Origin: Geobacter sp. UBA2189
GTDB taxonomy: Bacteria > Desulfobacterota > Desulfuromonadia > Geobacterales > Pseudopelobacteraceae
Reading direction: 5' to 3'
Assembly: GCA_002328035.1 (NCBI GenBank)
Contig: DCVL01000001.1
Coordinates: 8,387 to 72,386 of the forward strand
DNA: 64,000 nucleotides
A program made the position numbers and the translations under genes. Below the pieces are notes generated by a model that was not told where the DNA came from, searched no databases, and was given only the letters and a program-made list of their open reading frames with translations. This document shows positions 42,338-51,269 of the stretch, in pieces (positions within the stretch are counted from its first letter, which is position 1; each line of letters starts with the position of its first letter).

Positions 42338-45300
42338 ATGTCAAAATTTTTTATAAATCGGCCGATTGTCGCTATCGTTATAGCAATTCTTATGGTTACT
42401 GTCGGCCTTGTTTCAATGTTCAGTCTGCCGATCGCCCAGTTTCCCAATATTGTCCCGCCTGCTGTTCAGATAAGTTCGACCTATACTGGAGCTGATGCCC
42501 TTACTCTGGAGCAATCAGTTGCCACTCCGATTGAACAGCAGATGTCCGGCGTTGACAATATGGATTACATGTATTCCGTTAATGCCAACAATGGAACCTC
42601 AAACCTGTACGTCTATTTTGACCTGAAGACAGACCCCAACACCGATCAGGTTCTGGCTCAGATGCGTGAGGGGCAGGCTGAATCCCAGCTCCCTTCTGAT
42701 GTCCGGAATTTTGGTGTCACTGTTCAAAAATCAACCTCATCTCCGTTGCTGCTTTTTGCCCTCTATTCCCCAAATAACTCATACGACAACATCTTTCTGG
42801 CCAACTATGCCTTTATAAATATCAACGACCAGATGACCCGTATCAAGGGTGTAGCCAGTGTAACCGTTTTTGGCGCCGGTCAGTATGCTCTGCGTATCTG
42901 GGTTCGTCCTGACCAGCTGGCAAAGCTTAACATCACCATCCCTGAGATAGTAAACGCAGTAAACGCCCAGAATACGGTTAATCCTGCCGGGCAGGTCGGT
43001 GGTGAGCCGGTTCCCAAGGGGCAGGAATTCACATATGCAGTGCGTGCCAAGGGGCGGCTACAGAGCGAAAAGGAATTTGGGGATATTGTCCTTAGGGCCA
43101 ATGAAGATGGTTCTCTGGTAAGGATTAAGGATGTTGCGAGGATTGAGCTTGGAGCCCAGAATTACAGCATCAAGTCACGGGTTAATGGCAAGCCTTCTGC
43201 TCTTATAGCGATATACCAGATGCCAGGTTCCAATGCGCTGGACGCGGCAAATGGAGCCAAGAATCTTATGAAGGAGCTGAAGAAGAGCTTCCCGCCTGAC
43301 CTTGATTACTACGTTGCCCTAGATACTACTCTGGCGGTTTCCGAGGGGATGAAGGAGATCGTGACCACCCTGTTCGAGGCGCTGGCGCTGGTTATAATCG
43401 TTGTTTTTATCTTCCTGCAGGGGTGGAGAGCCACCCTGATCCCTCTGCTGGCGGTGCCGGTCTCGCTGATAGGAACCTTTGCCTTCTTCCCGATGTTTGG
43501 TTTTTCAATAAATACGCTGTCTCTTTTCGGGATGGTACTTGCCATAGGTCTGGTTGTTGACGATGCCATCGTTGTGGTTGAAGCGGTTGAGCATCATATC
43601 GAACATGGTCTCTCCCCCAAAGAAGCGACCCTGAAGGCGATGGAAGAGGTTACCGGCCCTGTTATCGCCATTGCCATTATCCTTGCCGCCGTCTTCGTTC
43701 CTACGGCCTTTATACCGGGCATTACCGGACGAATGTACCAGCAGTTTGCCGTCACAATAGCTATTTCAGTTATCATATCAGCCTTCAACGCCCTTACACT
43801 CAGTCCTGCCCTTTGTGCAATGCTGTTAAAGCCGAAGGTGAAGAGCAACGGGCAGTTGCAGCGTTTCTTTGACTGGTTTAACAGAGCCTTTGGCCGGGCT
43901 ACAGATGGCTATGTCAATGTATGCAGCAGCGCCATCCGAAAGAGCAAGACCAGCCTGTTGCTTCTCCTAGGAGCGGCTGTTCTTGCCGGTATATTGGGCA
44001 AGACCATTCCTTCTAGCTTTCTGCCTGAGGAGGATCAGGGATACCTGTTTGCCGGTGTGCAGTTGCCTGATGCCTCTTCGCTGCAACGGACAGACGAGAT
44101 CTGCCACAAGGCTGAAGAGATGATCATGAAGACCCCTGGAGTGAAATACTGTTCAACCGTTGTCGGCTACAGTATGATGAGCCAGGTTGCAAACACATAC
44201 AGCGCCTTCTTCTTTGTATCACTTGAAGAGTGGGCGAAACGGAAGAAGCCGGAAGAGAAGTATGGGGCTATCATGGCAAGGGTTACAAAGGATCTTTCGA
44301 GTATCCCCGGAGCCATCGGTTTTGCCTTTCCACCTCCTGCCATCCCCGGTATCGGAACCTCTGGCGGGGTAGCCTTTATACTGCAGGACAGGGCAGGTAA
44401 GGATATCTCCTATCTCAGCCAGAATCTTGACAAATTTATTGCTGAGGCTAAAAAGCGCAAAGAGCTGGCCTCAGTCAGCAGCACTTTCCGGCCAACTGTG
44501 CCACAGATGTTCATTGATGTGGATCGTGACAAGGTGTTGAAACAGGGGGTCAACCTGTCAGATGTCTACAAGACATTACAGAGTTTTATGGGGAGCGGTT
44601 TTGTAAATTATTTCAACCTGTATGGCAGACAGTGGCAGATCTATGTCCAGGCAGAGGGAGAGTTCAGAAACGAGATACATGAAGTTGGGCAGTTTTATGT
44701 AAGGAACAGCCAGGGGAATATGGTGCCGCTCTCAGCCCTTACATCTGTACGTAATGTTTCCGGACCTGAATTTACCATGCGCTACAATCTGTACCGTTCA
44801 GCTCAGATCAACGCAACGGCTGCGCCAGGCTACAGCTCTGCTCAGGCCATGAAGGCTCTCGAAGAGGTCTTTGCCCAAAGCATGCCGAGTGATATGGGGT
44901 ATGACTACACCGGTATGTCATTTCAGGAGAAAAAGGCTCAGCAGGGGGTTTCTTCGTCGGCTATCTTTGCCTTTTCTCTATTCTGCGTATTCCTGATACT
45001 GGCAGCGCAATACGAGAGCTGGTCATTGCCATTCAGTGTGCTTCTAGGCACGCCGATAGCCGTTGCCGGTGCCTTTGTCGGGCTTCTTTCCAGGCAGTTT
45101 GAAAATAACGTCTATGCCCAGATCGGCCTTGTCATGCTTATCGGCCTGGCGGCCAAGAATGCCATTCTTATTGTTGAATTTGCAAAGATGGAGTATGAAA
45201 AAGGGAAGCCCCTTCTTGAGGCAACCCTTGCCGGCGCAAAGCTGAGATTAAGGCCTATACTCATGACCTCCTTTGCTTTTATACTGGGTTGTCTGCCTCT

Positions 45301-45547
45301 TGCCATTGCCAGCGGTGCTGGTGCTGCGTCAAGGCAGATTATGGGGACTGCTGTAATCGGTGGAATGCTTGCCGCTTCATTTCTGGCTATATTTATGATT
45401 CCGGTTACTTACTATGTGGTTCAAAAAATTGGTAAAGGGAAGGGCTCAGAGGTACTGAATGAAGGAGTTGTTTCCATCCCTGATAAATCTGAAGCTTGCG
45501 AAGATACCTCAACAAAACATAATAGCGGGGAGAAACGCCATGAGTAG
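42338..45547 (+). CDS. RND efflux pump, HAE1 family (AcrB/MexB/OqxB-like)
   Basis: A proton-driven multidrug exporter of the inner membrane. The 1069-residue product begins MSKFFINRPIVAIVIAI, the usual start. TM4 has the paired Asp of proton relay in GLVVDDAIVVVE, and the later TM10 has GLAAKNAILIVEFA with the Lys. The sequence NPAGQVGGEPVPKGQEFTY is like the OqxB/BpeF/CmeB branch. The tail is longer than in E. coli AcrB and overlaps the channel gene by 8 bp. Substrates cannot be told. Confidence 0.93.
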   Translation: MSKFFINRPIVAIVIAILMVTVGLVSMFSLPIAQFPNIVPPAVQISSTYTGADALTLEQSVATPIEQQMSGVDNMDYMYSVNANNGTSNLYVYFDLKTDPNTDQVLAQMREGQAESQLPSDVRNFGVTVQKSTSSPLLLFALYSPNNSYDNIFLANYAFININDQMTRIKGVASVTVFGAGQYALRIWVRPDQLAKLNITIPEIVNAVNAQNTVNPAGQVGGEPVPKGQEFTYAVRAKGRLQSEKEFGDIVLRANEDGSLVRIKDVARIELGAQNYSIKSRVNGKPSALIAIYQMPGSNALDAANGAKNLMKELKKSFPPDLDYYVALDTTLAVSEGMKEIVTTLFEALALVIIVVFIFLQGWRATLIPLLAVPVSLIGTFAFFPMFGFSINTLSLFGMVLAIGLVVDDAIVVVEAVEHHIEHGLSPKEATLKAMEEVTGPVIAIAIILAAVFVPTAFIPGITGRMYQQFAVTIAISVIISAFNALTLSPALCAMLLKPKVKSNGQLQRFFDWFNRAFGRATDGYVNVCSSAIRKSKTSLLLLLGAAVLAGILGKTIPSSFLPEEDQGYLFAGVQLPDASSLQRTDEICHKAEEMIMKTPGVKYCSTVVGYSMMSQVANTYSAFFFVSLEEWAKRKKPEEKYGAIMARVTKDLSSIPGAIGFAFPPPAIPGIGTSGGVAFILQDRAGKDISYLSQNLDKFIAEAKKRKELASVSSTFRPTVPQMFIDVDRDKVLKQGVNLSDVYKTLQSFMGSGFVNYFNLYGRQWQIYVQAEGEFRNEIHEVGQFYVRNSQGNMVPLSALTSVRNVSGPEFTMRYNLYRSAQINATAAPGYSSAQAMKALEEVFAQSMPSDMGYDYTGMSFQEKKAQQGVSSSAIFAFSLFCVFLILAAQYESWSLPFSVLLGTPIAVAGAFVGLLSRQFENNVYAQIGLVMLIGLAAKNAILIVEFAKMEYEKGKPLLEATLAGAKLRLRPILMTSFAFILGCLPLAIASGAGAASRQIMGTAVIGGMLAASFLAIFMIPVTYYVVQKIGKGKGSEVLNEGVVSIPDKSEACEDTSTKHNSGEKRHE

Positions 45548-46913
45548 AGTGATTCTCCTCTGTTCTCTTGTTATATTGTTGTCTGCCTGTTCCGTTGGGC
45601 CCGATTATGTCAGGCCTGAGATGACTGCTCCGCAAAGCTGGCGTATTGAAGAAAAGGAGTCAGCTGATGTTGCCAACCTGGCCTGGTGGAACGGTTACGG
45701 AGACACAGTTCTTGAATCCTTGATTGAAAAGGCGCTTAAGCAGAACAAGGATCTGCTGATTGCAGTTGCCCGCATTGATGAGTACGCGGCACAGTACGGT
45801 GTGGCCAGATCAGAATTCTTCCCCCAGATAAGCGCCGGAGCAAGCTTTACCCAGCAACAGTCTCCATTGACCCTTGGCCAACCTGTAAAGACGAATCAAC
45901 TGGCCATTAACGCCAGTTGGGAACTGGATCTCTGGGGTAAGATCCGCCGTGGCACCGAGGCTGCAAGGGCAGAACTGATCGCTTCTGAAGAGGGGCGCCG
46001 TTCAGCTGTTCTTTCCCTTGTTAGTTCTGTTGCCTCTTCGTATATACTATTGCGGGATCTTGACAAACAGCTTGAAATAGCCCGTGAGACGGCAAAAAGC
46101 CGTAAAGAGTCGCTTGACCTCTTTCAGATAAGGTTTGAAGGTGGAGTAATCACAGAGATGGAGCTGGCGCAGAATCGTTCAGAATACGAGCAGGCATTGG
46201 CTACCATTCCCCAACTTGAGCAGTCAGTTGCACTTCAGGAACATGCCATATCTATCCTTTTGGGTGAGAATCCAGGTTCAATACCCAGAGGTAAAGGTAT
46301 TGACCAACTACCGGTTCCGCTCCCCCCAAAAGGTTTGCCGTCAGAAATTCTTCAGAGACGACCTGATGTTCTGCAGGCTGAACAGACACTTGTTGCGGCA
46401 AATGCACAGATAGGCGTTGCCCGTTCCGCCTATTTCCCTTCAATCTCTCTGACCGGACTTCTGGGGGTTTCAAGCTCGGAGCTGAACAATCTGTTTAAAG
46501 GGCCAGCCAGGATGTACAGCTATGGAGCCTCGCTGACCGCTCCGATCTTTACAGCAGGGAAAACCACAAGCCAGGTAAAGGTTGCGGAGGCTCAACAACA
46601 GCAGGCTCTTTTGAAATACCAGCAGGCTATACAGACAGCTTTTAAAGAGGTGGAGGATGGGCTGGTTCAGCAAAACAGAACCCGTGAGCAGCTTGCAGCT
46701 CAGAAACGTCAGGTTGAGGCTCTGCGCAATTATGCGTCGCTGGCTCGTCTACGCTTTGACAATGGCTACTCAAGCTTTTTGGAAGTTCTTGACGCCGAAC
46801 GTAGCCTTTTTAACGCAGAGTTGGATTATTCCCAGACCCAGGGCAACCTTCACCAGTACATTATTGCCCTCTACAAGGCTATGGGTGGGGGATGGGGAAT
46901 CAAACTGGACTGA
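45540..46913 (+). CDS. Outer-membrane efflux channel, NodT/OprM-type lipoprotein
   Basis: The TolC-like exit duct for the RND system. The 457-residue product begins MSRVILLCSLVILLSACSVGPDY, a lipoprotein signal with lipobox LSAC. Two repeated OEP domains follow, with WELDLWGKIRRGTEAARAE and RRPDVLQAEQTLVAANAQIGVARSAYFPSISL, the standard signature. The start at 45540 lies inside the pump gene end. No terminator is seen in the 73 bp before the next gene. Confidence 0.92.
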   Translation: MSRVILLCSLVILLSACSVGPDYVRPEMTAPQSWRIEEKESADVANLAWWNGYGDTVLESLIEKALKQNKDLLIAVARIDEYAAQYGVARSEFFPQISAGASFTQQQSPLTLGQPVKTNQLAINASWELDLWGKIRRGTEAARAELIASEEGRRSAVLSLVSSVASSYILLRDLDKQLEIARETAKSRKESLDLFQIRFEGGVITEMELAQNRSEYEQALATIPQLEQSVALQEHAISILLGENPGSIPRGKGIDQLPVPLPPKGLPSEILQRRPDVLQAEQTLVAANAQIGVARSAYFPSISLTGLLGVSSSELNNLFKGPARMYSYGASLTAPIFTAGKTTSQVKVAEAQQQQALLKYQQAIQTAFKEVEDGLVQQNRTREQLAAQKRQVEALRNYASLARLRFDNGYSSFLEVLDAERSLFNAELDYSQTQGNLHQYIIALYKAMGGGWGIKLD

Positions 46914-46986
46914 CGTCATCGGATCCGTTACTCCTGTTGGCCTCTACATTAATAGTCCAACTTGTTAGATTATCAGCGAGGATACC

Positions 46987-48201
46987 TTGAAACAGGCGCT
47001 ACATAATGAAATAGCGGATCTACTTAAAGAGCTCCCTGCATTAACAAATCTGACTCGTTATTGCACAACTGAGGAGATCTCTGAGTCACTTGAACAGATA
47101 ACTGCGGATCTTGCAAATGTCCGTCGAAAGTTTGGCGTATGGGACGCTCAATCTGCATTGCAGCAGGGGCTTATAGAAAAAGCCGATGCCATTCAGATGA
47201 AAAAACTGCACGATGAGATGAACAGAATAGAGCTTGAAAGGTTCCTTGTATCGGAATCGGTTATTAATCTGCATCTTTCCTGTACCCATTACAGGGATCT
47301 TCTAGCTGAGCGGGCGTTTGTTCTTGTCCAGCAGGAGATGCTTGACTCGGGCTACGGCGAACCGCCTGTATCATCGGCTCTCATCAGCATGGGAAGTGAT
47401 GGTCGCGAAGAACAGACACTTATTACCGATCAGGATTATCTCATAGTCTACGATGACGATGGGGGCGAGGATGCAGATGCCTGGTTCACAGAGTTTGGAA
47501 ACCGTCTGGTTGATTGTCTTGAAACTGCCGGATTCAAACGCTGCACCGGCGACATAATGACCAGTAATCCTACCTGGCGTGGCTCTTACAGTCAGTGGCG
47601 TAAAAGACTCTTTGCCATAGTTCGTTATGAGGTGGAGGATTTTGCAAAAAACATGATGGATCTGATAGTTCTCTCAGATGCCCGCCATGTGGCTGGCGAT
47701 CGTCTGCTTGGTGAACGCCTGATAGAGCTGATTAGAACCATGGAGAAGGAACATTTTCAGGTTATGTGGGGGATGGCCAGGGCAGCAACAGAGATGAAGC
47801 TGGCTTTAGGTTTTATGCGTCGCCTCTGGACTGAACCAACCGGTGAGCACAAGGGAAAACTTAACGTAAAACTCCTTGCCTGGGCACCCTTGGTGATGAA
47901 TGTAAGGATATTGGCCATCAATCAGGGGCTCTCCGCCACAAATACGGTTGAGAGGATTACTGCCCTTGAACAGGAGGGGAGCTTTTCAAAAGAGATGGCA
48001 GATGGCCTTAAGGATGCCTACAACATTCTTACTCACCATCGGATACTTTTGCAGATCAAACAGATAAAAGGGATACAGAAAGACTCCCATTTCCTTGATC
48101 CTATGATCTTGAATAACAATGAAAGGGAAGAGTTGCGTCAGGCTGTCATAAGGATTGAAGAGCTACAGAAGATGATCCACTCAAACTTCAATATAGTCTA
48201 A
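46987..48201 (+). CDS. DUF294-type putative nucleotidyltransferase
   Basis: A 404-residue protein that starts at TTG after a GAGG site. Residues about 130-175 hold the nucleotidyltransferase core SMGSDGREEQTLITDQDYLIVYDDD, with the paired acidic residues needed for metal. The C-terminal half (about 270-400) is the helical DUF294_C substrate-binding region. Many relatives carry CBS and cyclic-nucleotide domains in front; here the first 130 residues are helical and have neither. Substrate unknown; a GlnD-like uridylyl or protein-adenylyl transfer is possible by fold. A tRNA gene follows. Confidence 0.78.
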   Translation: MKQALHNEIADLLKELPALTNLTRYCTTEEISESLEQITADLANVRRKFGVWDAQSALQQGLIEKADAIQMKKLHDEMNRIELERFLVSESVINLHLSCTHYRDLLAERAFVLVQQEMLDSGYGEPPVSSALISMGSDGREEQTLITDQDYLIVYDDDGGEDADAWFTEFGNRLVDCLETAGFKRCTGDIMTSNPTWRGSYSQWRKRLFAIVRYEVEDFAKNMMDLIVLSDARHVAGDRLLGERLIELIRTMEKEHFQVMWGMARAATEMKLALGFMRRLWTEPTGEHKGKLNVKLLAWAPLVMNVRILAINQGLSATNTVERITALEQEGSFSKEMADGLKDAYNILTHHRILLQIKQIKGIQKDSHFLDPMILNNNEREELRQAVIRIEELQKMIHSNFNIV

Positions 48202-48205
48202 AACC

Positions 48206-48235
48206 TTGACACAAAGAACTGGGGTCATTTATAAA
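48206..48235 (+). promoter_or_regulatory. Promoter for tRNA-Val
   Basis: Perfect -35 TTGACA (48206-48211), 18-bp spacer, -10 TATAAA (48230-48235). The tRNA begins 12 bp after the -10 box, a short leader typical for stable RNA. Confidence 0.65.
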
Positions 48236-48247
48236 ATTAACAGTTGT

Positions 48248-48322
48248 GGGCGATTAACTCAGCGGGAGAGTGCTACCTTCACACGGTAGAAGTCACTGGT
48301 TCGATCCCAGTATCGCCCACCA
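48248..48322 (+). tRNA. tRNA-Val (anticodon CAC)
   Basis: A full cloverleaf: acceptor GGGCGAT/ATCGCCC, D stem ACTC/GAGT, anticodon stem CTACC/GGTAG with loop TTCACAC (anticodon CAC, reading GUG), and a T arm with GGTTCGATCC. The CCA end is encoded. It marks the left edge of the polysaccharide region. Confidence 0.95.
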
Positions 48323-48451
48323 TTTTACAGATCCAGAACTTTTCTTCTCCTCTGCGGTGGTGGAATGTTTTTTGAGTGTTTGTTCCAGTCGAAGTTTCTG
48401 GCGCTTTAACCTTTCAATTCGGTCTGCATTTTCGAAGGAAAATTACCTAAC

Positions 48452-49570
48452 ATGAAAAAGGCATTAATAACCGGCATAACCGGCCAGGATGGTGCGTACC
48501 TTGCGGAACTTCTGCTTGAAAAAGGGTATGAAGTTCACGGAATAAAAAGAAGAGCCTCCCTGTTCAACACCGATCGTATAGACCATCTCTATCAGGATCC
48601 CCACGAAAAAAGCCGCAGATTAGTACTGCACTATGGTGATATGACCGACTCTACCAATCTGATTCGGATTATACAGGCTGTACAACCGGATGAGATCTAT
48701 AATCTGGCCGCCCAGTCCCATGTGGCCGTATCCTTTGAGACCCCTGAATATACTGCAAACGCGGATGCCATTGGACCATTAAGGATGCTTGAGGCTATTC
48801 GCATTTTGGGGTTGGAAAAAAAGACCCGCTTTTATCAGGCATCCACGTCGGAGCTTTATGGGTTGGTACAAGAAATACCTCAAAAGGAAACCACCCCTTT
48901 CTACCCACGCTCACCATATGCAGTGGCCAAGTTGTATGCCTACTGGATTACTGTTAACTACCGTGAGGCGTACGGTATCTACGGTTGCAACGGCATCCTG
49001 TTTAACCATGAATCACCGGTTCGTGGCGAGACCTTTGTTACCCGAAAAATTACCCGCGCACTTGCCAGAATCAAACTTGGCCTGCAGGATTGTCTCTACC
49101 TCGGCAATCTTGATTCCCTTCGTGATTGGGGTCATGCCAGAGATTATGTTGAGATGCAGTGGCTTCTGATGCAGCAGGAAAAGCCTGAAGACTGGGTAAT
49201 TGCAACAGGCATACAACATAGCGTCAGGGATTTTGTAGATGCAGCCGCTGAAGAACTGGGTATGAAAATCAGCTGGCAGGGTAGCGGCGTTGATGAAACC
49301 GGCACACTTGAAACTCCATCTCCCCTTGCGGGAGGGAGCAGGGGTGAGGGGAGACGTACTATTGTCAAGGTTGACCCACGTTACTTCCGTCCAACGGAGG
49401 TTGAGACCCTGCTTGGTGACCCAACCAAGGCGCGTGAAAAACTAGGTTGGGCCCCCAAAATCAGCTTCAAGGAGCTGGTGTCAGAGATGGTGCGGGAAGA
49501 CTTAAAAGCTGCCGAGCGTGATGAACTGGTCAAAAAGCATGGCTATCAGGCGTTTGATTATAATGAGTAA
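48452..49570 (+). CDS. gmd: GDP-mannose 4,6-dehydratase
   Basis: Makes GDP-4-keto-6-deoxy-D-mannose, the precursor of GDP-fucose, GDP-rhamnose and GDP-perosamine. The 372-residue SDR protein shows the NAD(P)-binding GITGQDGAYL, the catalytic Tyr/Lys in YPRSPYAVAKLYAY, and VDPRYFRPTEVETLLGDPTKA near the end. In a loop known to vary in length, residues about 287-303 (PSPLAGGSRGEGRR) come from a repeat-like GC-rich insertion. No dedicated downstream GDP-sugar reductase or aminotransferase is in the window. Confidence 0.95.
   Translation: MKKALITGITGQDGAYLAELLLEKGYEVHGIKRRASLFNTDRIDHLYQDPHEKSRRLVLHYGDMTDSTNLIRIIQAVQPDEIYNLAAQSHVAVSFETPEYTANADAIGPLRMLEAIRILGLEKKTRFYQASTSELYGLVQEIPQKETTPFYPRSPYAVAKLYAYWITVNYREAYGIYGCNGILFNHESPVRGETFVTRKITRALARIKLGLQDCLYLGNLDSLRDWGHARDYVEMQWLLMQQEKPEDWVIATGIQHSVRDFVDAAAEELGMKISWQGSGVDETGTLETPSPLAGGSRGEGRRTIVKVDPRYFRPTEVETLLGDPTKAREKLGWAPKISFKELVSEMVREDLKAAERDELVKKHGYQAFDYNE
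49319..49354. repeat. Repeat-like inverted sequence inside gmd
   Basis: TCTCCCC (49319-49325) and GGGGAGA (49348-49354) flank CTTGCGGGAGGGAGCAG-type sequence. This is the common short interspersed pattern seen in many proteobacteria, usually between genes. Here it stays in frame and adds about 12-14 residues to the protein. Confidence 0.5.
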
Positions 49571-49773
49571 AAGGTAAAAACTGGTGGCAGAAATGGTTTG
49601 TGAATACCTAAAAAGGTACTCAGTAGCATGTAAAACCATTGTTTTTCCCTGTTGTTCCGTTGCTCTGTGTTTCAGATCTGATAGATTTCCTCCGCGTACT
49701 TCGCGTCTTGAGAGAGGTAGCGAACGGGCGAGGGATAAAAGAGAGCATCATGCTTGTTTTTAGTTTCTCGTTA

Positions 49774-49801
49774 TTGACAATATTCATGCATTGTCTATAA
49801 T
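49774..49801 (+). promoter_or_regulatory. Consensus promoter with built-in operator for the XRE gene
   Basis: Perfect -35 TTGACA (49774-49779) and perfect -10 TATAAT (49796-49801), 16-bp spacer. An inverted repeat GACAAT-N8-ATTGTC (49776-49795) runs from the -35 box to the edge of the -10 box. This is where an autorepressor would bind. Start ATG at 49812 is only 10 bp after the -10 box, so the message is close to leaderless. Confidence 0.7.
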
Positions 49802-49811
49802 AAGAAACATT

Positions 49812-50303
49812 ATGCCAGCCAAATCACCTGATATAACCGGCAGCACAGCAGCGCTGCTGAAAGTTCTTGGACAGCAGATTCGCGCCCATCGCAAGTCGCA
49901 GCGGATCAGTGCTGTCGCTGCAGCAGAAGCAGCAGCGATGTCGAGAGTGACTTTACACCGGATAGAAAAAGGCGAACCTGCCGTAACCATGGGTGCGTAC
50001 GCAAATGCCATGCTTGTGCTGGGTCTTACCTTTGGGCTGTTACCGCAGGCCGGGCAGTCAGCAGTACCCGCTGTACTGAACCAGGGGGAGTGGATCCCTG
50101 CCCGCATCCGGCTGAAGGAATATCCTCAGCTCAATCAGCTTGCCTGGCAGTTGCAAGGAGTCGAAACCTTATCGCCATTGGAGGCGTGGGACATCTATGA
50201 TCGTAATTCGCGACATCTGGATGAGCAGACCCTGGCAGAGTATGAACGGCAGTTAATCGATGCACTGCGTCTTGCCTTTGGGGGTGTAGGTCGTCATGTT
50301 TGA
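49812..50303 (+). CDS. XRE-type helix-turn-helix regulator (antitoxin-like)
   Basis: A 163-residue protein. The HTH occupies about residues 12-70 (LLKVLGQQIRAHRKSQRIS... AAAMSRVTLHRIEKGEPAVTMGAYANAM). The C-terminal half is specific to antitoxins found with nucleotidyltransferase (AbiEii/AbiGii-type) toxins. The start at 49812 is chosen because an earlier in-frame ATG (49791) lies inside the -10 region. Its stop overlaps a truncated toxin gene by 8 bp. Confidence 0.75.
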   Translation: MPAKSPDITGSTAALLKVLGQQIRAHRKSQRISAVAAAEAAAMSRVTLHRIEKGEPAVTMGAYANAMLVLGLTFGLLPQAGQSAVPAVLNQGEWIPARIRLKEYPQLNQLAWQLQGVETLSPLEAWDIYDRNSRHLDEQTLAEYERQLIDALRLAFGGVGRHV

Positions 50304-50508
50304 ACGTCCGCTCCATCAGCGTATTGCCCAAGTGCTCAGCTCTCTGGATGGCTCCTTGTTGAAAAAGCATGGTTGCCTGTTTGGAGGTGGAACCGTCATT
50401 GCATTACGTTTTGGCGAGTATCGTGAGTCTGTTGATATTGATTTTCTGGTTTCTGATCTAAACGGCTACTGAAACCTGCGTCAACTGCTGGCAGGCGCAA
50501 ATAGCATC
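50296..50508 (+). pseudogene. Truncated AbiEii/AbiGii-type nucleotidyltransferase toxin
   Basis: Begins MFERPLHQRIAQVL and shows the start of the nucleotidyltransferase fold, CLFGGGTVIALRFGEYRES and VDIDFLVSD with the catalytic Asp pair. An in-frame TGA stops it after 58 residues (50470-50472). The same frame still reads NLRQLLAGANSI after the stop, and then similarity is lost. The rest of the toxin (well over 150 residues) is deleted, so it cannot act. Confidence 0.72.
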
Positions 50509-50570
50509 TACCCATGCCTACTACTTTGCACAGATTTGTGTGAGGAGCTAAAAAGGTAAACAACCTATTT

Positions 50571-51269
50571 ATGAAGGCTAAGAGAGTAGCAATCCTCCAA
50601 TCCAATTATATCCCATGGAAAGGCTACTTCGACATGATCGCCGCAGTGGATGAGTTTATCCTCTACGATGACATGCAGTATACCCGACGCGACTGGCGCA
50701 ACCGAAACCAGATCAAAACTCCCCAAGGAATTCAATGGTTGACAATTCCGGTAAAAGTTAAGGGTAAATATGAGCAAAAAATAAAGGAAACTGAAATTGA
50801 TGGGGTCGAGTGGGCACAGAACCACTGGAAGTCACTTTGTCAACACTACAAACGCGCACCTTATTTCACAAAAATTGCCGTATGGCTGGAACCCCTTTAT
50901 CTCGGAGAGACCTTCTCTCATATTTCGCAACTGAATCGACGTTTCATCGAGGCCATCTGCGCATACCTAAGCATAAAAACTACCATTACCAATTCATGGG
51001 ATTTCACCTTGCTCGATGGCAAGACCGAGCGGCTTGCTGACCTGTGTCTACAGGCTGGCGGTACTGAGTACATCTCAGGGCCAGCAGCCAAGGACTATGT
51101 CGACGAAAAAGTCTTTGCCGATTTGGGAATTAAACTTACCTGGTTTGACTACGCAGGCTACCCGGAGTACCCACAGCTATGGGGTGAGTTTACCCATGGC
51201 GTAACCATTCTCGATCTCTTGTTCAATTGCGGCAAGGACGCACCACGTTACATGAGGTACGTGGCATGA
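50571..51269 (+). CDS. WbqC family protein
   Basis: A 232-residue protein with the family start KRVAILQSNYIPWKGYFDMI and the central LYDDMQYTRRDWRNRNQIKTPQG, followed by WLTIPVK. WbqC-like proteins are found in O-antigen and other glycan loci and are suspected to act in sugar or lipid-linked intermediate modification, but the reaction is not established. It opens the tightly packed gene run. Its stop overlaps the next start by 4 bp (ATGA). Confidence 0.82.
   Translation: MKAKRVAILQSNYIPWKGYFDMIAAVDEFILYDDMQYTRRDWRNRNQIKTPQGIQWLTIPVKVKGKYEQKIKETEIDGVEWAQNHWKSLCQHYKRAPYFTKIAVWLEPLYLGETFSHISQLNRRFIEAICAYLSIKTTITNSWDFTLLDGKTERLADLCLQAGGTEYISGPAAKDYVDEKVFADLGIKLTWFDYAGYPEYPQLWGEFTHGVTILDLLFNCGKDAPRYMRYVA

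Noticed and set aside
49571..49773. The gap after gmd, with a CTCCGCGTACTTCGCGTCTT-like stretch, as a mobile element
   Set aside because: It resembles a common short repeat remnant, but no inverted ends or transposase are present.
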